From Sipunculus nudus (taxonomy: Eukaryota; Annelida; Sipuncula; Golfingiida; Sipunculidae): 64,000 nt of DNA. Position numbers and translations under genes: made by a program. Shown one piece after another: positions 10,863-21,497 of the stretch. The notes beneath the pieces are model-generated. The model did no database searches. It was not told where the DNA came from and was given only the letters and a program-made list of their open reading frames with translations. The DNA is taken from positions 48,487,429 through 48,551,428 of the forward strand of contig CM049312.1 in NCBI GenBank assembly GCA_026874595.1, in the 5' to 3' direction. The first letter of the stretch is position 1. Each line of letters begins with the position of its first letter.

Positions 10863-11540
10863 GCTGCAGGAAATCTTCGAGTTGCGTATGTCTGTTTGTG
10901 GGTGTGTTTGTTGCATGCCTTCAAGCAGGTTGGTCAGTTCCGTATGTCTGTTTGTAACTTGCCGGAATCAAAGATTTCGGCAAGTATGTTGGTCAGTTCC
11001 GTATGTTTGTTGCTTGCCGGAAATCTTCGATTTCTACAAGCAGGTTGGTCAGTCGCGGATGTCTGTTTGTTGCTTGCCGGAAATTTTCGATTTCTACAAG
11101 CAGGTTGGTCAGTCGCGGATGTCTGTTTGTTGCTTGCCGGAAATCTTCGATTTCGGCAAGCAGGTTGGTCAGTCGCGGATGTGTGTTTGTCTGTTTTTTG
11201 CTTGCCGGAAATCTTCGATTTCGGCAAGTTGGTTGGTCAGTTGCGTATGTCTGTTTATTTGTTGCTTGCCGGAATTCTTCGATTTCGGCGATTTGGTTGA
11301 TCAGTTGCGTATGTCTGTCTGTCTGTTTGTTGCTTGCCGGAAATCTTCGATTTCGGCAAGTTGGTTGGTCAGTCGCGTATGTCTGTCTGTCTGTTTGTTT
11401 GTTGCTTGCCAGAAATCTTTGATTTCCGCAAGTTGGTTGGTCAGTCGCGCATGTCTGTCTGTCTGTTTGTTGCTTGCCGAAAATCTTCGATTTCGGCAAG
11501 TTGGTTGGTCAGTCGCGTATGTCTGTCTGTCTGTTTGTTT
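10863..11540 (+). repeat. hairpin-bearing minisatellite, about 9-10 units
   Basis: Unit length is 60 bp in the left half (starts near 11013, 11073 and 11133) and grows to 63-72 bp on the right through extra gtct steps. Each unit has the core cttgccggaaatc-ttc-gatttcggcaag, whose two sides are complementary over about 12 bp with one unpaired G, giving a hairpin with a 3-base loop. Then comes ggttggtcagtcgcg(g/t)atg and gtctg repeats. Nine clear cttgcc cores are visible from 10960 to 11472 plus a degenerate one at the left edge. The same unit occurs as 0-3 copies at one fixed place inside each L module elsewhere (for example 13900-14070 three copies, 50733-50850 two, 28530-28590 one). Because many units are multiples of 3, long frames stay open on both strands; these are not taken as genes. 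Confidence 0.9.
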
Positions 11541-12446
11541 GTTTGTCTGTGGACTCTCTACAGGCCACAATTTTGCAGGAATTGATTTCAAACTCACACA
11601 GCTGGTCAAAAATTAAAAGTCCTTGGAGGCCTATTGTTTTTTGGCGATATCGGTCAAAGGTCAAGGTCAAGGTCATCAAAACTTCTCAAAACGGTTTTTT
11701 CTTCATATCTTTGTCACTATTAGACATATCTTCTTCAAACATAGCTCATTTTAATTGGCATTCCAAGGCCTGTCATCTGGTGTGTAGCTGACTCAAATTT
11801 GCCGTAACAATTGTTACAAATTTTTGGGGGAAAGTCATGATATTCGTAATTAAGGGGTCTTATTTTTCTAACTTTGTCAGTTTTAAAGCTAGAGAGGTCT
11901 AGTTTTTTTGCATCAAGTAGCATTTAAATAGTACTACAAGATTTTATTACAAGTCTTGCAATATCTCGTAAAATATCTCGTGAATAGAGATATTACGAGA
12001 TTTCATTCATCTTGCGCCAAAGGCCACATTATTGCAGGAATCTTTTAGAAACTGACATATCATAAGTCCTACACTAGTATCTCGAAATCGTTTTTTTCAT
12101 TTTTCGAATATGGCTGCTAGGGGGCGCTGCACACGACCCTCACACACATATCATGATATTAGCCATATCTCTAAAATCCAAAGCCTCAATTACAGAAACT
12201 ATGGCTTATTTTCTTTCCCTGAGTCCTCTCCATGACCTGGTAAAGTCATCTGGTCTTAATTTTGTATCACTTTGTCAGTGTGTCTGTCTGTTTGTCAGTT
12301 GTCCTCAAATCCGCCTGCTTGATGGTGCTTGCGTCTCATATATAGCATTCTATAGGCCACAGTTTTTTCAGGAATCCTTATAAAACTGGTACATCTTATG
12401 TGTTACACTGATATCTCAAAACAGATTTTTCATTTTCCGGATATGG

Positions 12447-12460
12447 CCACTAGGGGGCGC
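12447..12460 (+). promoter_or_regulatory. exact CTCF-consensus match
   Basis: CCACTAGGGGGCGC satisfies every position of CCASYAGRKGGCRS and is preceded by atgg and followed by tgcac. One of four exact matches. Confidence 0.5.
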
Positions 12461-12925
12461 TGCACTTTTACCTCCCCAACATTTCATGTTTTGGCCATAT
12501 CTCCAAAATTTTAAACTTTACCTACATAAACTATCGCTCATTTTGCTCTTCTTTACCTTCGGCACTTTTGTCTGGTAATCTGTTATCACAGATGTGTCAG
12601 TATGTCTGTCTGTTCGTCTTTTGTTGTCAGCTTTGTCTGCTTCCTCGTTGTTTTGTCTGATATGTCATTCTACAGGCCCAAACTTCTCAGCAAACGCTGA
12701 GGGTCATTCAAATGATAGAAAACCGACAATATGTTCTGTCTCTTCGTCTGTCTGTCATTTCAACTTCCAGCAAGCGCTCGACCTCTGGTCGTTTAGTTTG
12801 TCTGTTTGTTTGTCTGTCTGCCTGTGTACTCTCTACAGGCCACAATTTTGCAGCAATTGCTTTTAAACTTACACCAGTGTTAGGCAAGCAAAAGTCCTGG
12901 AGGCCTATTGTTTTTTTGGCATTAT

Positions 12926-12950
12926 AGGTCAAAGGTCAAGGTCAAGGTCA
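12926..12950 (+). promoter_or_regulatory. AGGTCA run (DR1 plus two abutting half-sites)
   Basis: AGGTCA, one A, then three further AGGTCA in direct succession. The first pair is a perfect DR1 spacing, the consensus for RXR/HNF4/COUP-type nuclear receptors. The overlapping TCAAGGTCA is the extended monomer site of NR5A/ERR-type receptors. Equivalent runs in L modules start at 14193, 15886, 26736, 28704 and, in Array II, 50991, 58079 and 60048; others are degenerate. Confidence 0.45.
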
Positions 12951-13876
12951 TCAAAACTTCTCAAAACGGTTTTTTCTTCATATCTATGTCACTATTAGTC
13001 GTATCTTCTTCAAACATAGCTCATTTTTAACGTCATTCCAAGGCAAGTCATCTGGTGTGTAGCTGACTCAAATTTGCCGTTACCATGGTTACGAATTTTT
13101 GGGAAAAAGTCATGATATTCGAAAATAAAGGACCTTATTTTTCTAACTTTGTCAGTTTTACAGCTAGAGAGGTCTAGTTTATTGCATCAGGTAGCATTCA
13201 ACAAGTACTACAAGATTGTTTTATAAGTCTCGCGATATCTCGTATAATTTCTCGTCAAACGAGATATTTCGAGATTTCAGTAGTCTTGCCCTGGAGGCCA
13301 CAGTTTTGCTGGAATCTTTTAGAAACTGACATATCTTAAGTCCTACACGATTTTATCTCGAAACTGTTTTTCCATTTTCTGAATGCGGCCGCTAGGGGGC
13401 GCTGTATGCAAACCTCCCCAACATATCATGTTTTGGCCATATCTCCAAAACTGAGAGCCTCAATTACATAAACTGTAGCTTATTTTCTTCCTCTGGCTCG
13501 TTCCTTAAAACTTGGTGTATTCATTTGGTCTCAATCTTGAGTCACTTTGTCTGTGTGTCCGTCTGTTTCTCAGTTGTCCTCAAATTCGCTTGCTTACCGG
13601 TTATTGCGTCTCACATATAGCATTCTACAGGCCACAGTTTTGCAGGAATCGTTTTGTAAAGTACACTTGTCATATATCGTGATGATATCTGGAAGTCCTA
13701 TGTTTATTATTCAAATAAGTCAAAGGTCAAGGTCAAGGTGATCAAAACATATCAACATTTTTTTTCTTCAGAACTTTGTTAATATTGATCCTATCTTTAC
13801 AAACTATGGATTATTTTCTTTCACTTTGACATTGCTCGTTCATCTGACTAACTTTACGTCATTTCCGGCAAGCGTG

Positions 13877-13889
13877 TGACCTCAGGTCA
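13877..13889. promoter_or_regulatory. everted AGGTCA palindrome (ER1) at an L-module start
   Basis: TGACCTCAGGTCA is a perfect 13-bp palindrome around one base, with two AGGTCA half-sites pointing outwards. The same 13-mer starts at 24061, 25471, 26598, 29978, 31128, 49454, 52270, 53677, 54804, 56550, 57941 and 61322. A second L subtype instead has cgacctctggtcg (12766, 17850, 22599, 28497, 50707, 59840). Confidence 0.5.
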
Positions 13890-16211
13890 TCTAGTTTGTT
13901 GCTTGCCGGAAATCTTCGATTTTGGCAAGCAGGTTGGTCAGTCGCGGATGTCTGTTTGTTGCTTGCCGGAATCAAAGATTCGGCAAGCATGTTGATCACC
14001 TGCGTATGTTTGTTGCTTCCCGGAAATCTTCGATTTTCGCAAGCTGGTTGGTCAGTCGCGGATGTCTGTTTTACTGTTTGTCTGTTTGTCTGTCCAGTCT
14101 CTACAGGTCGCAATTTTGATCCCATCGCTTTCAAACTTTCACAGTTTGTGTAAAATCAAAAATGCAAGAAGCCTGTTGTTTTTGGGCAATATAGGTCAAA
14201 GGTCAAGGTCAAGGTCATCAAAAGTTCCTAAAGTGCTCTTTTCTTCATATCTCCATTACTATTTGTCATAGCCACTTCAAACATGGCTCATTTTAATCGG
14301 CATTCCAAGGCCTTTCTTCTGATATATATGTTGCTGAAATCTGCTGTTTCTATGGTTACACATTTTCGGGGAAAACTCATGATTTTCGAAAATAAAAGGC
14401 CTAATTTTTGTAACTTTGTCAGTTTTATAGCTAGAGAGGTCTGGTTTTTTGCATAATGTAGCCCGTCAAGGGTTCTCGACGATCCAATACCAAGTCTCGC
14501 CAATTCTAGCATGAAATCTCGCCATACGAGATATTTCGTGATATCATTAATGATACCCTAGATGCCACAAATTTGAAGTATTTGTTATGAAACTGATATA
14601 TTTTATATCCAACAGCAATATCTCGAAATTATTTTTCCATTTTTTTAATTTGACCGCCAGGGGGCGCTGCAGCGAATACACAGTGACATATCTTGTTTTG
14701 ACCATATCTCCAAAACAATTGATCTTACTTACATAAATTATAGCTTATTTTCTTGTCCTGAGTCTTCCTTATATTCTGGTTGGGTCATCTGGTCTCAATC
14801 TTGTGTCACTTTGTCAGTGTGTCTGTCTGTTTGTCTGCTGTCCACAATCACGCCCGCTGGTTGGTGTAGCATGTTACATATAGCAAAGTACAAGCCATAG
14901 TTTTTAACGAATCTTTTTGAAACTAGTACATCTTATATCTGAGACTAATATCTAGAAACAGGTATTTCATTTTCTGGCTGTGGCCGCATGTCGTCTTTCG
15001 GCCATATCTCCAAAAATGTTAGTCGTAATTACATATATTATAGCTTATATTCTTGCCTTGAGTCTTCTGGATGTTATCGATGGGTCATCTGGCCTGAATC
15101 ATTTGTCACTTTGTCAGTATGGCCGTCTGTTTGTCCGGTGTCTTCAGTTTCGCTTGCTTGCCGGTGCTTGTATCTTACATATAGCAATGTACAGGCCACA
15201 TTTTTGCACGAATCCTTTTGAAACTGGTACATCTTCTGTCTTGTACTAATATCTAGAAATTTGATTTTCATTTTGTGAATATGGCCGCTAGGGGGCGCAG
15301 CAGTCAACCCACCCTAGCATATCGTCTTTTGACCATATCTCCAAAAATATAAGTAGTATGTACATAAATTAGAGCTTATTTTCTTGCCCTGAGTCTTCTC
15401 ATCAAATAGTGATGTCATCTGGTCACAATCTCGTGTCATTGTCTCAGTATGTCTCTCTGTTTGCCAGTTGTCCACAATCACGCCCGCTCGTTTATGTAAC
15501 ATGTTACCTATAGGAATGCACAAGCCATAGTTTTGCACAAATCTATTTGAAACTGGTACGTATTATGTCTTGCACTAATATCGAGAAATGGGTTTTTTAT
15601 TTTCTGGCTGTGCCCGCTAGGAGGCGCTGCAGTCAACCCAAGCTGACGTATCATGTTTTCAGACAGAACTCTGTCAAGTTTAGTCGTATCTTCACAAACT
15701 TAGGCTCATCCTTTTTCTCTTGGCGATAACTCCAAAAATATTTGATGTATAAACTTGTCTGTATGTTTGTTCTTTTGTCTGTCCAGTCTCTACAGAGTCT
15801 CTACAATTTTGCTTCAATCGCTTTCAAACTTATACATTTGGTGGACAATCAAAAATGCAAGAACCCTATTGCTATTGGTCAATAGAGGTCAAAGGTCAAG
15901 GTCATCGAAATACCTTGAAATTTCATTTTCTTCATTACTTTGTCAATTTTGTTTGTTTGTCTGCACTCTCCTGGCCACAATTTTGCCACAATCCCCTTGT
16001 AACTTTCAGAGATGATGGACAACCAAAATTCTAGGTGCCCTATTGTTTTTGGTCAAAAATGGTCAATGGTCAAGGTCAAGGTCATCAAAACTTCTCAAAA
16101 CGGGGTTTTCTTCATATCTTTGTGACTATTAGTCGTATCTACTTCAACAATAGCTCATTTTAATTGTCATTCCAAGGCCTGTCATCTGGTGTATAGATGA
16201 CTCAAATTTGC

Positions 16212-16227
16212 CGTAACCATGGTTACG
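16212..16227. promoter_or_regulatory. 16-bp palindrome, X-box-like
   Basis: cgtaaccatggttacg is a perfect palindrome. Identical copies start at 21299, 28850, 51143 and 60193. Related forms gtcaccatggtaac (26881, 55087, 56833, 58225) and gttaccatagtaac (24350) fit the RFX X-box consensus RYYNYYWWRRNRAC; the palindromic form departs from it at position 3. Confidence 0.4.
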
Positions 16228-19200
16228 AATTTTTGGGGAAAAGTCATGATATTTGAAAATATGGGGTCTTATTTTTCTAACTTTGTCAGTTTTAAAGCTA
16301 GAGTGATCTAGTTTTTTGCATCAGGTAGCATTCAACTAGTACTACAAGATTTTATAAAAAGTCTTGCAGTATCTCGTAAAATTTCTCGTGAATAGAGATA
16401 TTTCGAGATTTCATTCATCTTGCGCCAAAGGCCACATTATTGCAGGAATCATTTTGAAACTGACATATCATAGGTCCTACACTAGTATCTCGAAATTGTT
16501 TTTTCATTTTTTGAATATGCCTGCTAGGGGGCGCTGCACATGACCCTCACACACATATCATTACATTAGCCATATCTCTAAAACCCGAAGCCTCAATTAC
16601 ATAAACTATAGCTTATTTTTTCCCTCTGAGTCTTCTCCATAAACTGATAATGTCATCTGGTCTCAATCTTGTGTCACTTTGTCAGTGTGTCCGTCTGTTT
16701 ATCAGTTGTCCTCAAATTCGCCTTGTGGCTCTTGCGTCTCACATATAGCATTCTACAGGCCACAGTTTTGAAAGAATCCTTTTGAAACTATTACATCTTA
16801 AGTCTTACATTAATAACTCGAAACAAATTTTCCATTTTCCGGATATGGCCGCTAGGGGGCGCTGAACTCGAACCTCTCCCAACATATCATACTTTGGCAA
16901 TATCTCCAAAACTATAAACCTCAGTTACATAAACTGTAGCTTTTTTCTTCCTTTGAGTCTTCTCTATAACCTGGAGTAGTCATCTGGACTCAATCTTGAG
17001 TCACTTTGTCAGTGTGTCCGTCTGTTTGTCAGTTGTCCTCAAATTCGCCTGCTTGCTGGTTCTTGCGTCTCACATATAGCATTCTACAGGCCACAGTTTT
17101 GACGGAATCCTTTTGAAACTATTACACCTTATGTCTTACACTTATATCTAGAAATAAATTTTTCATTTTCCGGATATGGCCACTAGTGGGCGCTGAACAC
17201 GACCCTCACACACATACCATTGTATTGGCCATATCTCTACACCCAAAGCCTCAGTTACATAAACTGTAGCTTATTTTCTTCCTTTGAGTCTTCTCCATAA
17301 CCTGATTAAGGCATCTGGTTTCAATCTTCTGTCACTTTGTCAGTGTGTCCATCTGTTTGTACGTTATCCTCAAAGTCGCCTGCTTGCTGGTTCTTACGCC
17401 TTACATATAGCATTCTACAGGCCACAGCTTTGACGGAATCCTTTTGAAACTGGGACATCTCATGTCATACACTAATAATACGAAACGCATTTGTCGTCTT
17501 CGGAATATGTCCGCTAGAGGGCGCTACAGTCGAACCTCCCAAGTATATCATTAATTCGCCATACCTCCAAAACTATAAATCTAAATTACATAAATTATAA
17601 CTCATTTTCTTCCTTTGAATCTTCTCCATAACTAGGTTAAGTCATCTGGTGTCAATCTTGTCTCACAAAGTCAGTATGTCTGTCTGTTCGTCTTTTGTTG
17701 TCAGCTTTGTCTGCTTGCCTGTTCTTTTGTCTCATATGTCATTCTTCGGGCCACATATTCTCAGCAATGTCCCTGAGAGTCATTCCATTAATAGAAAACC
17801 GACAACATGTCGGTTCTGTCTGTCCGTCTGTGTTTCACTTCCGATTTCCGGCAAGCGTTCGACCTATGGTCGTCTAGTTTGTCTGTTTGTCTGTTTGTCT
17901 GTCTGTCTGTATGTCCCCGCTCTACAGGCCACAATTTTGCACCAATCGTCCTGAAACTTATAGATAGAGTGTATAATCGGTTCTTCTCGGAGCCTATTGT
18001 TTTTGGCCATGGTCGGTTCAAGGTTAAGGTCAGGGTCACTGAAAAACCTTAAAACGGTTTTTCCTTCATATCTGTGTCAATAATTATCGTAGCGGCTTAA
18101 TCTTTAGCTCATTTTATTCCTCATTTTGTTGCCTTAACACATGCCAGCAAATTGTCCCGATCAATGATTACCATGGAAACGTATTTTTGGGGAAAACGTC
18201 ACAAAATTTGAATTTTTTTTCTAATTTTTCCATTTTTAGAGCTAGAGACGTCTAGTTTTTTGCATCAGGAAGTTTTCAATCAGGTGTTCATCATAAAGTA
18301 CCAAGTCTCGTAGAATCTCGTGCCATTTCTCGTCGAACGAGATTTTTCGAGATTTCATTAAATATGACCTTGAGGTCGCCATTTTTTTAACTATGGCTTT
18401 GAAAATGACATATTTTGTGTTATTTATAAATATCTCGAAATCATTTTTTCATTTTTTGGAAATAGCCACTTGGGGGCGTGGTACCTGAAACACTGTAACA
18501 TATCATTTTTCTGCAATATCTCAAAAAATATTAAACGTGACACACTGTTTAATGTCTTATCTGAAACTAGTATCATTGGCTTATTCCTGCGTACATGTAG
18601 CTTTGTGCTGCTGTTACCATGATAACCAAATTTTGGGGTAAAACTTGACAATCTGAAAATAATTAGTTTTTTGCTTCTATCTCTGTTGATATTTATACTA
18701 CAAGGGTCTAGTTTTCTGCATGAGGTAGCATTCCTTTGGCTCTAATCCAGTCAATTGGAAGTCTCGTAGAATCTCGATCTGTTTTCCCGTCAAACGAGAA
18801 ATTACGAGATTTCGCAAAAATGCTGATAACTCGATCACTTTTAGGTTAAAGAGTATACGGTTTCAGCCTCTGGTAGCCTTTCGGAAGCTTAACATGATAA
18901 AACTGCAAATCTCGCCAAATCTCGCATCATCTCCCGCCAAACGAGAATATTCGATATTTTGACAAAATATTCAACAAATGTCTATATCTCTGTCATTTTT
19001 ATTCTAGAGATTTTATTTTTCTATTGTTCAACAATCATTTGACTAGTGATACAAGTGATAGAAGTGCATATTTCGTTATATCTCGCACCATTTGTCGTCA
19101 AACGAGAACATTGGACCATTTAAACAAATGCCTATTATGCTGTCATTTTATACCCTACAGACATATAGTTTTCAGCATTTGACAGCGTCTGACACTCTCA

Positions 19201-19259
19201 TTCACATCATGTGATTTTATTGCAATTCTCGTCAAATCTTGCCTCGTTTTTCATCAAAT

Positions 19260-19600
19260 GATGAAAATACATCCAATTGCCGTGAGCACAAGTGGCTTCA
19301 GGGTTGACCGGTAAGTGCCGGCAAGGCTATTACAGTTGCATGTTGGCGTGCGCGGTCATGCATGAATCTCACAAAGCAGCATTGAATAGAGGACAAAAGC
19401 CGCTAAATGTGGAGGGAACACACCTGTGATTTTTATTGTGTCCCCTTGTGCGACCACTTGTGTTGCCAGGAACCACTGGCAAATCTTTGAAACCATGGAC
19501 GGATCCCTGATTTTGTAGTTGGGTGTGTTAAAAAAAAAAAGGCTGATCCCTCGTTTAGCAGTTTTGGGCAGGAGTAAAATTTTAATTATACATCAAATAT
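19260..19600. other. unique-looking spacer between array segments
   Basis: This stretch (for example gtgcgaccacttgtgttgcc) does not match the S, L or M modules and has no coding frame. It separates the decayed hairpin region at 18.3-19.25 kb from the 205-bp tandem array. Confidence 0.5.
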
Positions 19601-20900
19601 ATATATTAAAATAAAATATCTGGAAACTTATTTTTTTCATTTTAGAAAATAGCCCCCAGATGGCGCTGCAGCAATCATTATTGTGCCATATCTCCAAAAC
19701 TATAGACAGTGTCACAACATTGATTGCAGCTTCTGAAACTATATTTAATGCGTTTTACCTCGTGGGGACTCTGTCGGATTCTGTGGGGGTTAAATTTTAA
19801 TTATACATAAAATATATATAATAAAAATTAAAATATCGCGAAACTATTTTTTTTCCCTTTCAGATGGCGCTGCAGCAATCATTATTGTGCCATATCTCAA
19901 AAACTATAGACAGTGTCACAATATTGATTGCAGCTTCTGAAACTAGATTTAAAGCGTTTGACCTCGTGGGGACTCTGTCGTATTCCGCTGGGGTTAAATT
20001 TTAATTATACATAAAATATATATTATTAAAAATAAAATATCTCGAAACTATTTTTTTTCCTTTCAGATGGCGCTGCAGTAATCATTAATGTGCCATATCT
20101 CCAAAATTATTGACGGTGTCACAACATTGATTGCAGCTTCTGAACCTAGATTTGATGCGTTTTCCTCGTGGGGACATTGTCATATTCAGCAGAAGTTTAA
20201 ATTTAATTATACATCAAATATTTATTATGAAAAAATAAAATATCTCGAAACTTAATTTTTTGTCCTTTTAATAATAGCCGCCAGATGGCGCTGCAGCAAT
20301 CATTATTTTGCCATATCTATAATCCTATAGATAGTGTCACAACATTGATTGCAGCATCTGAAACTAGATTTAATGGGTTTATCCTCGTGAAGACTCTGTC
20401 ATATTCTTCCGTTACCATGGGGGCCTAATATAGGTTACAATTAAATTCTTCTTTTTCCTGAAATTCAAAATATGAAGATTTATTCTAATTGACTGACGCT
20501 TATTTTATTTATGCTTTCCATTCTCCATGACAGGAGTACATTGCCTACACATGGAGTTATTTTCCGTCTGTCTGTCTACTCATTTGTGGCTATTGAAAAT
20601 CAGCGAAATCACATAAAAATGTGCTTCCATTTTAACCATGATAGCGGTTGTTCATTTGATCAGATCCAAACGTTCCCTGTCTGTCTGTCTAGTAACTGTC
20701 CGTCTGTTTTGCTGTCTTATTTCCGGCCATTTCCGGAACTAGATTTAATGCATATAACCTCGTGGGGACTCTGTCGTATTCTGCGGGGTTAAATTTTAAT
20801 TATACATCAAATATATATATAATAAAAAAATAAAATATCTCGAAACTTTTTTTTGTCCTTTTAGAAATAGCCGCCAGATGGCGCTGCAGCAATCATCATT
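19600..20900 (+). repeat. about 205-bp tandem array, 4-5 units
   Basis: The phrase ccagatggcgctgcag marks units at about 19656, 19861, 20064, 20282 and 20874. Each is followed by cagtgtcacaacattgattg, gaaactagattt, cctcgtggggactctgtc and ttttaattatac. Spacings are 205, 203 and 218 bp. The last unit is split by a 20480-20740 insertion that carries gtctgtctg-rich sequence. The unit shares only the atctcgaaa and gatggcgctg parts with the S module, so it is a separate family that also carries a CTCF-like core. Confidence 0.85.
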
Positions 20901-21454
20901 GTGCCATTTCTCCAAAACTATAGACAGTGTTATACGTTCCCTGTCTGTCTGCCTAGTAACTGTCTGTCTGTTTCGCTGTCTTATTACCGGCCATTTCCGG
21001 CAAGCGTTCGACCTCTGGTCGTCTAGTCTGTTTGTCTGTCTGTCTGTGTACTCTCTACAGGCCAGAATTTTGAAGCAATTGCCTTTAAACTTATACAGCT
21101 GGTAGACAAGCAAAAACCCTGGAGGCCTATTGTTTTAAGGCGATATAGATCCAAGGTCAAGGTCAAGGTCATCAAAACTCCTCAAAACGGATTTTGCTTC
21201 ATATCTTTGTAACTGTAAGTCGTATCTACTTCAATTGGAGCTCATTTTAATCGTCATTCCATGGCATTTCTTCTGATGTGTAGCTGCTTTAAATTTGCCG
21301 TAACCATGGTTACGAATTTTTGGGAAAAATCATGATATTAGAAAATAAGGGGTCTTATTTTTCTAACTTTGTCAGTTTTAAAGCTAGAGAGGTCTAATTT
21401 TTTGCATCAGGTAGCATTTAACAAGTTCTACAAGATTTTATTACAAGTCTCGCG

Positions 21455-21497
21455 ATATCTCGTATAATATCTCGTCAAACGAGATATTTCGAGATAT
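21455..21497. repeat. nested hairpin at the end of an L module
   Basis: The inner arms atatctcgt / acgagatat pair over 9 bp around a caa loop. Outer arms atatctcg (21455-21462) and cgagatat (21490-21497) pair over 8 bp, separated by small internal loops. The same architecture appears at 23092, 27019, 29007, 30489, 51301, 55225, 56971, 58363 and 60350 (start positions), with decayed versions at 18.3-19.1 kb. Confidence 0.8.

Noticed and set aside
11000-11540. CRISPR array
   Set aside because: The repeat is a continuous minisatellite without unique spacers, in eukaryotic-type DNA, with no cas genes.
10861-11616. 251-codon open frame across the minisatellite, with long open frames also on the minus strand
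   Set aside because: Openness on both strands and in several frames follows from unit lengths that are multiples of three and a lack of stop-forming triplets. The translation is a simple cysteine/valine/serine repeat.
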